A DNA stretch of 64,000 nucleotides, taken from contig NZ_CP061379.1 in the NCBI RefSeq assembly GCF_015624505.1, positions 4,340,001-4,404,000 of the forward strand, read 5' to 3'. A program made the translations under genes and the position numbers. This DNA comes from Bradyrhizobium commune (GTDB taxonomy: Bacteria; Pseudomonadota; Alphaproteobacteria; Rhizobiales; Xanthobacteraceae). Positions 36,311 through 46,156 of the stretch are shown here, one piece after another. How positions within the stretch are numbered: the stretch's first letter is position 1; every line of letters begins with the position of its first letter. A model generated the notes under the pieces. That model had not been told where the DNA came from, searched no databases, and was given only the letters and a program-made list of their open reading frames with translations.

Positions 36311-37999
36311 ATGCCGATCACCGAAAGCCACGTCCGCGGGACAACTGACACGCCACTCATCGAGAGCACGATTGGAGCCCTGTTCGACGAGACCTGCGCG
36401 CGGCTCGCGGAGCGCGAGGCATTGGTCGTACGGCATCAGGGCATCCGATGGAGCTTCAAGGAGCTGCGCCAGCAGGTCGATGCGCTGGCCGCCGGCTTTC
36501 TGGCGCTCGGATTGAAGCCCGGTGACCGAGTCGGGATCTGGTCGCCGAACAATGCGGAGTGGATTCTCACGCAATTCGCCACCGCCAAGGCCGGTCTGAT
36601 CCTGGTGAACATCAACCCGGCCTATCGCGTGGGCGAGCTGGAATACGCGCTCAACAAGGTCGGCTGCGCGGCGCTGGTCACGGCCGCGGCCTTCAAGACC
36701 AGCAACTACATCGACATGTTGCATGAACTCGCTCCGGAGATCGCGAATGCACCGCCCGGCCATCTGACCGCAGCCAGGCTGCCGTCGCTGAAAATCCTGA
36801 TTAGCATCGGCACCGATGAGCCGGGCTTCATTCGCTTCGACGCAGTACCGAAGCTCGCGACCGATCGCTCGCGCGAGCAGTTGAAGGCGCTCGGCACGGA
36901 GCTGAAAAACACCGACGCGGTGAATATCCAGTTCACCAGCGGTACGACCGGCTCGCCGAAGGGTGCGACGCTGAGCCATCGCAACATCCTCAACAACGCA
37001 TTCTTTGTTGGCAGGACCATGGGCCTGACCGGCAATGACCGGTACTGCATCCAGGTGCCGCTCTATCATTGCGGCGGGATGGTCGTGGGAACGCTGATGT
37101 GCATCGTCCACGGCGCCACCATGGTGTTGCCGTCGGAATGGTTCGATCCGCTCGCCTCGCTCGAAACGATGGAGGCCGAACGCTGCACCGGCGTCGGCGG
37201 CGTTCCGACGATGTTTTTGGGGATGCTGAACCACCCGGAGTTTTCGCGCTTCGACTTGCGCTCGTTGCGCACCGGATGGGCCGGCGGCGCACCCTGCCCC
37301 ATCGAGATGATGAAGCGCTGTCTGTCCGACATGCACTTGCGCGATTTCACCAACATCTTCGGCATGACGGAGACCAGCCCGGTCTGCCTGCAGACCGCGA
37401 CCGACGATCCGATCGAACGCAAGGTCGGCAGCGTCGGCCGCATCCATCCGCATGTCGAGGTCAAGATCGTCGGTTCCGACGGCAACACCGTGCCTGTCGG
37501 CACGCCCGGCGAGTTCTGCACCCGCGGTTATTCCGTGATGCTGGGCTATTGGAACGATCCGCAGAAGACCAGCGAGGCGATCGATGCCGACGGCTGGATG
37601 CACACCGGCGATCTCGGCACCTTCGATCAGGACGGCTACGGCAACGTCGTCGGCCGCAGCAAGGACATGGCGATCCGCGGCGGCGAAAACATCTACCCTG
37701 TCGAGATCGAGAACGTGCTCTACCAGCATCCGGCCGTCGCGGACGCGCAGGTATTCGGCATCCCGGACGAGCGCTTCGGCGAAGAGCTGTGTGCCTGGAT
37801 CAGGCTCAAGCAGGGCAGCACGATGACCGAGACGGATGCCAGGTCCTTTTGCAGGGACCGCGTCGCGCATTTCAAGATCCCGCGCTACATCCGCTTTGTC
37901 GGGGAATTCCCGACGACCGTGACGGGCAAGATTCAGAAATTCGTGATGCGCCAGCGCATGATCGACGAGCTGGGTTTGAAGGTACAGAAGACCGCATAG
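36311..37999 (+). CDS. Acyl-CoA synthetase (AMP-forming, fatty-acid type)
   Basis: This 562-residue ANL-superfamily ligase has the P-loop FTSGTTGSPKGATLSH at about 205-220, GMTETSPV at about 350, YWNDPQKTSEAI, HTGDLGTFDQDGYGNVVGR and a C-terminal catalytic Lys in VTGKIQKF. It activates a carboxylic acid with ATP and transfers it to CoA. The overall pattern resembles the FadD-like/ACSF2 clade, suggesting medium- or long-chain fatty acids, but chain length cannot be read from sequence. It lies 25 bases upstream of the methyltransferase-stub gene, likely in one transcript. Confidence 0.92.
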   Translation: MPITESHVRGTTDTPLIESTIGALFDETCARLAEREALVVRHQGIRWSFKELRQQVDALAAGFLALGLKPGDRVGIWSPNNAEWILTQFATAKAGLILVNINPAYRVGELEYALNKVGCAALVTAAAFKTSNYIDMLHELAPEIANAPPGHLTAARLPSLKILISIGTDEPGFIRFDAVPKLATDRSREQLKALGTELKNTDAVNIQFTSGTTGSPKGATLSHRNILNNAFFVGRTMGLTGNDRYCIQVPLYHCGGMVVGTLMCIVHGATMVLPSEWFDPLASLETMEAERCTGVGGVPTMFLGMLNHPEFSRFDLRSLRTGWAGGAPCPIEMMKRCLSDMHLRDFTNIFGMTETSPVCLQTATDDPIERKVGSVGRIHPHVEVKIVGSDGNTVPVGTPGEFCTRGYSVMLGYWNDPQKTSEAIDADGWMHTGDLGTFDQDGYGNVVGRSKDMAIRGGENIYPVEIENVLYQHPAVADAQVFGIPDERFGEELCAWIRLKQGSTMTETDARSFCRDRVAHFKIPRYIRFVGEFPTTVTGKIQKFVMRQRMIDELGLKVQKTA

Positions 38000-38024
38000 G
38001 GGCGCGTCGAAAGGGAGGTCTCAA

Positions 38025-38306
38025 TTGTCGTCACTGGGACCGATCAAATTCACCGACGGCGCAGCTTCCGAGCGCTTCCGCGATATTGAAACCCGCGAGT
38101 TGGTGGTCGAACGCACCTTCGCAAATTTCGACGACTATTGGCTGTCCATGGTCGTCAGCAGCCCAAGCGGAATCGCGGGAAAGATGTCGGACGCCGAGAG
38201 CGCAGAACTGAAGCGCCGGCTACGGGACAGACTGCCGGCAAGCGCGACGGGAGAGATAACGGTTCACGCCTGGTCCACGGCGATCAAGGGACGAAAAACC
38301 GCTTGA
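38025..38306 (+). pseudogene. C-terminal remnant of a SAM-dependent methyltransferase (93 residues)
   Basis: The product aligns in pattern with the last ~85 residues of a common class I methyltransferase group (RFRDIETRELVVERTFANFDDYW... followed by LKRRLRDRLPASATGEITVHAWSTAIKGR). No SAM-binding Rossmann part is present or found upstream in frame. A strong GGGAGG site 8-13 bases before TTG 38025 suggests it is still translated. It may be a decayed gene, or a stand-alone domain kept for another purpose. The truncation falls directly behind the acyl-CoA synthetase gene. Confidence 0.6.
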
Positions 38307-38378
38307 TGACCGAGACAAGCTGCGACGGCTGTCAACTTTTGGCAGCCGCAAATTTGACAGCCGCAAACGCAGCGGCCC

Positions 38379-38918
38379 TTACGTCGCCGCCTTCTTCTTC
38401 GCTTTCGGCTTCACCGGCTTCGGAGCAGGCGGCGGCTCCGGCGTGCCCTCGATCGAGGACAGGCGGCCGGACCTGAAGGTGTAGATGCCGGCGCGCGGGC
38501 CGGTGCTCCAGGTGACCACGGCGACGCGACGGCCGGCGGCATCGCTGGAGAGATTGACGTTCGAGGGCGCACCGATGCCGCGCACCACGTCGCATTCGGT
38601 GTGGCCGAGCGCGACCGTCCCGCCTACCGGCGCCGGCGCGGTCGTCGATGCGTTCGCGTCGGCAGGTCCCGGCGGCGGTGCCATGCCGGGACAGCCACCG
38701 TCGGCGCTGACGAGATCCTCGGCTCCCACCGGCTTGTCCGGCGTGAGCGGCGGCGATTCGATCGAGATGTTCTTGATGAACAGGCGGCTCGGCTTGTTGA
38801 ACCATTCGGCGTCTTTAGCCGACGACAGCAGATCGCTCGCGCCCCCGCAGCCCGCGAGCAGCGGCGCGAGCGCGGCCAGTGCAATTATGAGCGACTTTGG
38901 AAGCGTTTGGTGTCGCAC
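38379..38918 (-). CDS. Putative lipoprotein, unknown function
   Basis: This 179-residue precursor has a lipoprotein signal: hydrophobic ALAALAPLLAGC, with the lipobox Cys at residue 24. The mature protein has a SRLFIKNISIESPP segment, a Pro/Ala-rich linker and a central ALGHTECDVVRGIGAPSNVNL...VVTWSTGPRAGIYTFRSGRL region. That region looks like a small SmpA/BamE- or PepSY-like beta domain. The C-terminal tail is Pro/Lys-rich (KPVKPKAKKKAAT). Cell-envelope localisation is likely. The function is unknown and no operon partner is evident. Confidence 0.78.
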   Translation of the reverse strand: MRHQTLPKSLIIALAALAPLLAGCGGASDLLSSAKDAEWFNKPSRLFIKNISIESPPLTPDKPVGAEDLVSADGGCPGMAPPPGPADANASTTAPAPVGGTVALGHTECDVVRGIGAPSNVNLSSDAAGRRVAVVTWSTGPRAGIYTFRSGRLSSIEGTPEPPPAPKPVKPKAKKKAAT

Positions 38919-39045
38919 GATAAACTAAATTCCCCGCATCAAGGACCAGTCCTAAGCAATTGTCCCAACATCACTTTGCGGCACGAAGGTGGCCGAAACC
39001 AGTCTGCCCCCGAAAGCACAAATTATCATTAATTGCAAACGGCCG

Positions 39046-39498
39046 CTAATTCCGCCGCTGCCACCGGCCCCGTTCGTCGGCCTGCCAGTAAGTGACCTCA
39101 AATCCGCGCGTCTTGCAATCCGTCCAGGTGCTGCGGGCCGACGCGAGCGCGTCCGGGTCGTCGCCGTTGAACAATAGCACCATGCGCGCGTAGCTCTCGG
39201 AGTCCTTGGGCAGCGCGGCATTGTCGATCAGGAAGCGGACATTGGCGCCGTTCGGATTGCCCTCCTCGATCGCCAGCACGATCGGCTGGTCGGCGGCATC
39301 GTTCACGCGCCATGTCGCATGCGGCAGGAACGAATCGTCGCGATAGGTCCATAAGTGAGCGTCCAGCGCATCGGCGCGTTCCGGCGAGGTCGATTGCACC
39401 ACGACGCGCCAGCCGCGCTCGAGCGATTTCTCGAGCAGCGGTGGCAAGACGTTCTCCACCGTTATGTTTTGCAGATGGTAGAACAATACTTCTGTCAT
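39046..39498 (-). CDS. holC: DNA polymerase III chi subunit
   Basis: This 150-residue protein has the HolC pattern: [45 protein letters not shown] and, near the end, [17 protein letters not shown] with the [11 protein letters not shown] tail. Chi links the clamp loader to SSB at the replication fork. Its ATG overlaps the pepA stop codon (ATGA, 39495-39498). The pepA-holC pairing is widespread in proteobacteria and supports the call. Confidence 0.93.
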   Translation of the reverse strand: MTEVLFYHLQNITVENVLPPLLEKSLERGWRVVVQSTSPERADALDAHLWTYRDDSFLPHATWRVNDAADQPIVLAIEEGNPNGANVRFLIDNAALPKDSESYARMVLLFNGDDPDALASARSTWTDCKTRGFEVTYWQADERGRWQRRN

Positions 39499-40994
39499 TT
39501 GCGCTCGTAGTGATCTGCAACCAGCCGATCAAGCAGCCGGACGCCATAGCCGGAACCCCAGCTCTGGTTGATGTCGGTCTTCGGCGCGCCCATCGCGGTG
39601 CCGGCGATGTCCAGATGTGCCCAGGGTGTGCCGTCGACGAAGCGCTGGAGGAACTGCGCCGCGGTGATCGAGCCGCCATGGCGGCCGCCGGTGTTCTTCA
39701 TGTCGGCGAACTGGGAATCGATCAGCTTGTCGTATTCGGGCCCGAGCGGCATGCGCCAGACCTTTTCGCCGCTCTCGACGCCGGCCGTGAGCAGACGCTC
39801 GGCGAGCTCGTCGTTGTTGGAGAACATGCCGGCATGCTCGGTGCCGAGCGCGACCATGATGGCGCCCGTCAGCGTCGCGAGATCCACCATGAATTTCGGC
39901 TTCACGCGCTTGGCGACGTACCAGAGCACGTCGGCGAGCACGAGGCGGCCTTCCGCGTCGGTGTTGATGATCTCGATGGTTTGGCCCGACATCGAGGTGA
40001 CGATGTCGCCCGGCCGCTGCGCGTTGCCGTCGGGCATGTTCTCGACGAGGCCGATGGCGCCGACCGCGTTGACCTTGGCCTTGCGTGCCGCGAGCGCGTG
40101 CATCAGGCCGACGACGCAGGCGGCTCCGCCCATGTCGCCCTTCATGTCCTCCATGCTGCCGGCCGGCTTGATCGAGATGCCGCCGGTGTCGAAGCAGACG
40201 CCCTTGCCGACAAAGGCGACGGGCGCCTCGCCCTTCTTGCCGCCGTCCCAGCGCATGATCACGGTGCGGCTCGGCCGCGCCGAGCCCTGGCCGACGCCGA
40301 GCAGCGCGCCCATGCCGAGCTTCTGCATCGCCTTGACGTCGAGCACCTCGATCTTGACGCCGAGCTTCTTGAGCTGGCCGGCACGCCGCGCGAACTCCTC
40401 GGGATAGAGCACGTTCGGCGGCTCGTTGACGAGGTCGCGCGCGATGATGACGCCGTCGACGATCGCACCCGCCGAGGCAAAGGCCTTCTTCGCCGCAGCC
40501 GCATCGCCAACCGCAAGCGAGATGTCGGCACGCAAGGTGCCCTCCTCGCCGTCCTTCTTCTTGGTCTTGTAGCGGTCGAACTTGTAGGCGCGCAGCCTCA
40601 GGCCGGAGGCGATCCCGACCGCCTGCTCGCTCGACATGGCGCCCTCAGGCAGCTCCGCCACGATGGTCATCGCGCTGGAACCGGCTTTAAGCTTGCTCGC
40701 AGCCATGCCGCCGAACTTGAGGAAATCGTTCGCCTTCAGGCCGCCAGCCTTGCCGGTCCCGATCACGATCAGACGCTCCACCTTCAGGCCTTCGGGGGCC
40801 AGGATGTCCAGCGCCGAAGCACTTTTACCTTTGAATGAGGCGGCGGCCGCCGCCCGCTTCACAAGCTCGCCGGCGCCGCCAAGCGTCTTGGCCGTCGCCG
40901 GGCCGATCTTCAGACCGTCGTCACAGAATACGACCAGGATGCCACGGGCGGCGCTAGACAACGGGACGAAGCCGACCTTGATGGCATCGGACAT
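39495..40994 (-). CDS. pepA: Leucyl aminopeptidase (M17)
   Basis: This 499-residue hexameric dizinc peptidase has the metal-binding and catalytic blocks [16 protein letters not shown] and [14 protein letters not shown], with [17 protein letters not shown] between them. It releases N-terminal amino acids, and in some bacteria PepA also binds DNA in site-specific recombination. Length is normal. It heads the pepA-holC operon and is divergent from lptF. Confidence 0.96.
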   Translation of the reverse strand: MSDAIKVGFVPLSSAARGILVVFCDDGLKIGPATAKTLGGAGELVKRAAAAASFKGKSASALDILAPEGLKVERLIVIGTGKAGGLKANDFLKFGGMAASKLKAGSSAMTIVAELPEGAMSSEQAVGIASGLRLRAYKFDRYKTKKKDGEEGTLRADISLAVGDAAAAKKAFASAGAIVDGVIIARDLVNEPPNVLYPEEFARRAGQLKKLGVKIEVLDVKAMQKLGMGALLGVGQGSARPSRTVIMRWDGGKKGEAPVAFVGKGVCFDTGGISIKPAGSMEDMKGDMGGAACVVGLMHALAARKAKVNAVGAIGLVENMPDGNAQRPGDIVTSMSGQTIEIINTDAEGRLVLADVLWYVAKRVKPKFMVDLATLTGAIMVALGTEHAGMFSNNDELAERLLTAGVESGEKVWRMPLGPEYDKLIDSQFADMKNTGGRHGGSITAAQFLQRFVDGTPWAHLDIAGTAMGAPKTDINQSWGSGYGVRLLDRLVADHYERK

Positions 40995-41337
40995 GAGTAA
41001 CTCCTCAAAAACATGGGGCTTTTTGCCTATCGGCGACCCGGCCCGGAGCCGGCGCTGAACGGCGATTCACTGGACTTCCCATACTATGGGCCAGAGACTC
41101 GGCCGATGCCAAGCACCGCCCGTGGCAGGCCGGCCACAACGAGGGAAATATTAACCATATATTGAGGGTGCCACGGGGCAGCCATTTTGTTGACGGATCA
41201 AAGGGATGGTAGTGAGAATGTGAACGGCGGACGAGATGGCTGCAAAGACCCTGGGGCTCCCTTTTAGGGATGGGTCGGGCAGACAGAAATTCCGGGGACT
41301 GCTTCGGGGCTTTGGTTGGGGATTCGTGCGGTAGCGC
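40995..41337. other. 343-bp intergenic region between divergent pepA and lptF
   Basis: No gene was accepted. The region should hold the promoters of both operons. ACCATATATTGAGGG near 41154-41168 is the most AT-rich stretch and a possible -10 region. I could not assign a regulator. Confidence 0.35.
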
Positions 41338-42507
41338 ATGGGGTCGATCGATAGGTATATCTTCCGCACGACGCTGGCGTCGTTTGCGCTCGTCCTGGTC
41401 AGCCTCACCGGCGTGATCTGGATTACGCAGGCGTTGCGCGGCATCGACCTGATGACGAGCCAGGGTCAGACCATTCTCACCTTCCTCGGCATCACCAGCC
41501 TCGTCATTCCGGCGCTGGTCCTGATCATCTCGCCGATCGCGCTGATGATCGCGATCTCGCACACGCTGAACAAGCTCGCGACCGATTCCGAGATCATCGT
41601 GATGAATGCCGCCGGCTTCTCGCCGTTCCGGCTGTTCTATCCGTTCTTCTACGCCACCTGCGTCGTGGCGGCGCTCGTCGCCTTCATCTCGGCTTATCTC
41701 GCCCCCGACGGCATGCGGCGGATCAAGCAATGGGACGCCGAGATCACCGCCGACGTGCTTACCAACATCCTCCAGCCCGGCCGCTTCGCCCAGCTCGACA
41801 AGAACCTGACGATCCGGATCCGCGAACGGCAGCCCGGCGGCATCCTCGCCGGCATCTTCATCGACGACCGCCGCGATCCGAACGAGCGCGTCTCGATCGT
41901 CGCCGAGCACGGCGAGGTCGTGAAGAACGACAACGGCTCGTTCCTGGTGCTCAAGGACGGCAATCTCCAGCGTTTCGAGGCCGGCAAGCGCGACCCCGCG
42001 CTGGTGGCGTTCGCCCGCTACGGCTTCGACATGTCGAAGTTCTCCAACCAGGGCCACGACGTCACCCTCGGCATTCGCGAGCGTTATCTCTGGGAATTGT
42101 TCTCGCCGTCCGAGGACGATCCCGTCTACAAGGCGGTGCCCGGCCAGTTCTGGTCCGAGCTGCATGATCGCCTGATGGCGCCGCTCTACCCGTTTGCATT
42201 TGCGGCGCTGACCTTCGCCTTCCTCGGCGCGCCGCGCACCACGCGTCAGAGCCGCAACTTCTCGATCGGCGGCTCGGTGCTCGCGGTGTTCGGCCTGCGC
42301 ATGGCGGGATTTGCCTGCTCGGTGATGGCGGTGAAGTCGCCGGCCGCGGCTGCCGTACAATATGCGATGCTGGCTGCCGCGATCGGCGCCGGCATGTGGA
42401 TGATCGTCGGCGGGGTCGTGGTCGAGCCGCCCCCCGGCCTGACGGAGGCCATCAACAGATCGAACGCCCGCATTGCGCGGCTGTTCGGACGGCCGGCCAC
42501 CGCATGA
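41338..42507 (+). CDS. lptF: LPS export ABC transporter permease LptF
   Basis: This 389-residue inner-membrane protein begins MGSIDRYIFRTTLASFALVL. Three N-terminal helices are followed by a periplasmic beta-jellyroll (about residues 130-270) and three C-terminal helices. The pattern DRYIxR at the start and PLYPFAFAALTFAFLGAPRTTR after the jellyroll are diagnostic. With LptG and the ATPase LptB it extracts LPS from the inner membrane towards LptC-A-D. The gene overlaps lptG by 4 bases. Confidence 0.95.
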   Translation: MGSIDRYIFRTTLASFALVLVSLTGVIWITQALRGIDLMTSQGQTILTFLGITSLVIPALVLIISPIALMIAISHTLNKLATDSEIIVMNAAGFSPFRLFYPFFYATCVVAALVAFISAYLAPDGMRRIKQWDAEITADVLTNILQPGRFAQLDKNLTIRIRERQPGGILAGIFIDDRRDPNERVSIVAEHGEVVKNDNGSFLVLKDGNLQRFEAGKRDPALVAFARYGFDMSKFSNQGHDVTLGIRERYLWELFSPSEDDPVYKAVPGQFWSELHDRLMAPLYPFAFAALTFAFLGAPRTTRQSRNFSIGGSVLAVFGLRMAGFACSVMAVKSPAAAAVQYAMLAAAIGAGMWMIVGGVVVEPPPGLTEAINRSNARIARLFGRPATA

Positions 42508-43601
42508 GCATGCTCACCAACACGCTCGGGCGCTATTTCGCCGGCCGCTTCGTGGTCGCCGCACTCGGCGTGTTCGCGAGCATTTTCCTGCTGCTGGTGC
42601 TGGTCGATTACATCGAGATGGTGCGCAAGACCTCAGGGCTCGCGTCCGCCTCCGCGATCATGGTGGCCGAGACTTCGCTGTTCCGGGTGCCGCAGTTGCT
42701 GGAGAAGCTGACGCCGTTCTGCATGCTGATCGGCGCCATGACCTGCTATCTCGCCCTCTCCCGCCGGCTCGAGCTCGTGGTCGCGCGCGCCGCCGGCGTC
42801 TCGGCCTGGCAGTTCATCTCGCCGGCGCTCGGCAGCGCGCTCCTGATCGGGGTGATCGCCACCGTCGCCTACAATCCGATGTCGGCCAATTTGCGCGAGC
42901 TCTCCAAGCGCATGGAGGCGGAGCTGTTCGGCTCGGCGCCCGGCGGCGGCATCCAGGACGCCTCGGGTTTCTGGCTCAATCAGGTGACGAGCGACGGTCA
43001 GACCATCATCAACGCGGCGCGCAGCGAGCAACAAGGCGTGCGCCTCACCGGGCTGACGCTGTTCCGGTTTGACACGGAGCAGCACTTCAAGGAACGGATC
43101 GAGGCGCGCGAGGCCACGCTCGAATCCGGCCATTGGCTGTTCAAGGGCGTGCGCCGCTTCTCGCTCGACGGCCCGCCGGTGGACCAGGCGAGCCTGGAGA
43201 TTCCGACGACACTGACCGAAGCGCAGGTCCGCAACAGCTTTTCCACACCCGAGACTGTGTCCTTTTGGCAACTACCGAGCTACATCCGCTCCTCCGAGAG
43301 CTCGGGCTTCGCGACAGCCGGATATCGACTCCAGTATCACAAGCTGCTGGCACAGCCGTTTTTGCTCGCCGCCATGGTGATGCTCGCGGCTTCCGTGTCG
43401 CTGCGCTTCTTCCGGATGGGCGGCGTACAGAAGATGGTTTTGAGTGGCGTGGGCGCAGGCTTTCTGCTCTACGTTTTGTCGAAAGTGACTGAAGACTTGA
43501 GCAAGGCTGAGTTGATGCATCCGATCGCTGCGGCGTGGTTGCCGGTGGTGGTGGGCGGCCTCACCGGCTTTTTGGCCTTGCTGTATCAGGAGGACGGATA
43601 G
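42504..43601 (+). CDS. lptG: LPS export ABC transporter permease LptG
   Basis: This 365-residue partner of LptF has the same six-helix plus jellyroll layout. Typical blocks are TLGRYFAGRFVVAALGVFASIFLLLVLVDYIE and, near the end, AAMVMLAASVSLRFFRMGG with GFLLYVLSKVTEDL. ATG 42504 overlaps the lptF stop, and its own stop TAG shares one base with the lptD GTG (TAGTG), so three genes are read with almost no gap. It is required for LPS transport to the cell surface. Confidence 0.95.
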   Translation: MSMLTNTLGRYFAGRFVVAALGVFASIFLLLVLVDYIEMVRKTSGLASASAIMVAETSLFRVPQLLEKLTPFCMLIGAMTCYLALSRRLELVVARAAGVSAWQFISPALGSALLIGVIATVAYNPMSANLRELSKRMEAELFGSAPGGGIQDASGFWLNQVTSDGQTIINAARSEQQGVRLTGLTLFRFDTEQHFKERIEAREATLESGHWLFKGVRRFSLDGPPVDQASLEIPTTLTEAQVRNSFSTPETVSFWQLPSYIRSSESSGFATAGYRLQYHKLLAQPFLLAAMVMLAASVSLRFFRMGGVQKMVLSGVGAGFLLYVLSKVTEDLSKAELMHPIAAAWLPVVVGGLTGFLALLYQEDG

Positions 43602-46087
43602 TGACGGCCGTCCGCCGAGGACCCGTGTCTCGCTTGACGCAGCGCATCCCCGTGCGCGCGAACGGGAGCGGCTGGTCTGTTCGCAAGCTCTTGCTGGCCG
43701 TCGTCGCCGCCGCATCGCTCGCCGGCATGATTGATCTTGCCACGGTCACGCCGTCCGCCGCCCAGAGCTTCACCTATAATCCGCGACCGCCGCGTCCGAC
43801 GCCGCCGAAGGCCGCCAATGACGGGCAGATGCTCGTGCAGGCGACCGAGGTCGATTACGACTACAACAATTCGCGCGTCTCCGCGGTCGGCAACGTGCAG
43901 CTGTTCTACAACGGCACCAGCGTCGAGGCCGACCGGGTCATCTACGACCAGAAGACCAAGCGGCTCCATGCCGAAGGCAACATCCGCATGACGGATGCCG
44001 AAGGCAAGATCACCTATGCCGAGATCCTGGACCTCTCCGACGATTACCGCGACGGCTTCGTCGATTCGCTGCGCGTCGACACCGCCGATCAGACCCGCAT
44101 GGCCGCGACCCGCGCCGACCGCTCAAGCGGCAACTACACCGTGTTCGAGAACGGCGTCTACACGGCGTGCGCGCCGTGCAAGGACGATCCGAAGAAGCCG
44201 CCGCTCTGGCAGGTCAAGGGTGCCCGCATCATCCACGACCAGCAGGAGAAGATGCTGTATTTCGAGACGGCGCAGCTCGAGTTCTTCGGCGTGCCGCTCG
44301 CCTACATGCCGTATTTCTCGACGCCCGACCCGACCGTGAAGCGCAAGACCGGCTTCCTGATGCCGGGCTTCACCTCCTACACCGCGTTCGGCTACGGCGT
44401 CGAAGTCCCGTTCTACTGGGCGATCGCGCCGGACATGGACGCAACCTTCAACCCGCGCATCACCTCCAAGCAGGGCGTGCTGTTCCAGGCCGAATTCCGC
44501 CAGCGCCTGATGGACGGCGCCTATCAGATCCGCGTCTACGGCATCGACCAGCTCAACCCCGGCAATTTCGCCGGCCTGCCGGGCGACCGCCAGTTCCGCG
44601 GCGGCGTCGAGACCAAGGGTCAGTTCGCGCTGAATGACAAATGGGTCTGGGGCTGGGACGGCGTCATCCTCTCCGACTACTACTTCATGTCGGATTACCG
44701 CCTGTCGGCCTACCGCGATCCGCTCGGCTCGTTCCTGAACCTGCCGACCGACGCGCTGTCGCAGCTCTATCTGACCGGCGTCGGCAACCGCAGCTTCTTC
44801 GACGCGCGCACGATGTACTGGCTGAGCTTCTCGGGCAACCAGCAGCAGGTCCCGGTCGTCTATCCCGTGATCGACTACTCGAACGTGCTGAACTACCCGA
44901 TCTTCGGCGGCGAGGTCTCCTACAAGACGAACTTCGTCAACCTGACCCGCAACGACGCGGTGTTCGACCCGATCACCACGCTCGCCAACACCAACAGCCT
45001 GTGCACGACGACGTCGGCTGATCCGCTCGCGCGCACGCCCTCGCAGTGCCTGTTGCGCGGCTTCCCCGGCACCTACACCCGCCTGACCGCGGAAGCGCAG
45101 TGGCGCAAGTCCTTCACCGATCCGTTCGGCGAGATCTGGACGCCGTTCGCGATCCTGCGCGCCGACGCCATCAATTCCGACGTCTCCAACCAGCCGGGCG
45201 TGTCGAACTATCTGCCCGTCGGCGACACCCAGGCGTTCCGCCTGATGCCGACCGTCGGCCTCGAATACCGCTATCCCTTCATCAACGTTCAGCCCTGGGG
45301 CTCGACCACCGTCGAGCCGATCGCGCAGATCATCATCCGGCCGAACGAGACCTATGCCGGCAAGCTTCCGAACGAGGATGCGCAGAGCATGGTGTTCGAC
45401 GCCTCGAACCTGTTCAGCGTCGACAAGTTCTCCGGCTACGATCGCGTCGAGGGCGGTGGCCGGGCCAATGTCGGCGTGCAGGCGACCACGCAATTCGACC
45501 GGGGCGGCGCGGTCAAGGTGCTGTTCGGGCAGTCCTACCAGCTGTTCGGCATGAACTCCTATGCGGTGCAGGATTCCATCAATACCGGCATCAATTCCGG
45601 CCTCGACAAACCGCGTTCGGACTACGTGGCAAGCGCCGCCTATTCGCCGAACAGCACCTATACGTTCAGCGTCCGCTCCCGCATGGACGAGCAGACCTGG
45701 AACATCCAGCGCTTCGAGGCCGAAGGCCGCGCCAATTTCAATCGCTGGTCGGTCAGCGTCATGTACGGCAATTACGCGCCGCAGCCTGAGCTCGGCTATC
45801 TGACGCGCCGCGAAGGCATCCTGACGTCGGGCTCGATCAAGGTCGCGACCAACTGGGTGGTGACGGGCTCGGCGCGCTGGGACCTCGAGGCCAACAAGAT
45901 CAACCAATATGTGCTCGGCGCCGGCTATGTCGACGATTGCTTCGTGCTGGCGGCGAACTATGTAACTTCGTATAGCTATTCCGCGGGCACGACGCCGCCC
46001 ACGCTGAGCCACGCGTTCATGTTCCAGATCGGGCTTCGCACGATCGCGACCTCGACGGGGGTCACCGGCTCCTCTGGCTACCAGTGA
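43601..46087 (+). CDS. lptD: LPS-assembly protein LptD
   Basis: This 828-residue outer-membrane protein starts at GTG 43601 with a signal peptide (helix LLLAVVAAASLAGMI, cleavage near SAAQS). The OstA/LptA-like jellyroll follows (TEVDYDYNNSRVSAVGNVQLFYNG and on), then a long C-terminal barrel to about residue 820. Cys pairs around CAPCKDDP and LCTTT...SQCLLRG could form the disulfides needed for LptD function. It inserts LPS into the outer leaflet with LptE. Initiation probably depends on coupling to lptG. Confidence 0.95.
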   Translation: MTAVRRGPVSRLTQRIPVRANGSGWSVRKLLLAVVAAASLAGMIDLATVTPSAAQSFTYNPRPPRPTPPKAANDGQMLVQATEVDYDYNNSRVSAVGNVQLFYNGTSVEADRVIYDQKTKRLHAEGNIRMTDAEGKITYAEILDLSDDYRDGFVDSLRVDTADQTRMAATRADRSSGNYTVFENGVYTACAPCKDDPKKPPLWQVKGARIIHDQQEKMLYFETAQLEFFGVPLAYMPYFSTPDPTVKRKTGFLMPGFTSYTAFGYGVEVPFYWAIAPDMDATFNPRITSKQGVLFQAEFRQRLMDGAYQIRVYGIDQLNPGNFAGLPGDRQFRGGVETKGQFALNDKWVWGWDGVILSDYYFMSDYRLSAYRDPLGSFLNLPTDALSQLYLTGVGNRSFFDARTMYWLSFSGNQQQVPVVYPVIDYSNVLNYPIFGGEVSYKTNFVNLTRNDAVFDPITTLANTNSLCTTTSADPLARTPSQCLLRGFPGTYTRLTAEAQWRKSFTDPFGEIWTPFAILRADAINSDVSNQPGVSNYLPVGDTQAFRLMPTVGLEYRYPFINVQPWGSTTVEPIAQIIIRPNETYAGKLPNEDAQSMVFDASNLFSVDKFSGYDRVEGGGRANVGVQATTQFDRGGAVKVLFGQSYQLFGMNSYAVQDSINTGINSGLDKPRSDYVASAAYSPNSTYTFSVRSRMDEQTWNIQRFEAEGRANFNRWSVSVMYGNYAPQPELGYLTRREGILTSGSIKVATNWVVTGSARWDLEANKINQYVLGAGYVDDCFVLAANYVTSYSYSAGTTPPTLSHAFMFQIGLRTIATSTGVTGSSGYQ

Positions 46088-46156
46088 CCCCGTTTGAAGT
46101 GCCGGCCGCGTGCTCCCTATCGCAGGATCATTTCGGCTGACATACGAGCGACAACC

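Noticed and set aside
44123..46012. Long minus-strand open frame opposite lptD
   Set aside because: Composition is that of an antisense shadow (Arg/Val/Ala/Asp repeats) and the lptD reading is clear on the other strand.
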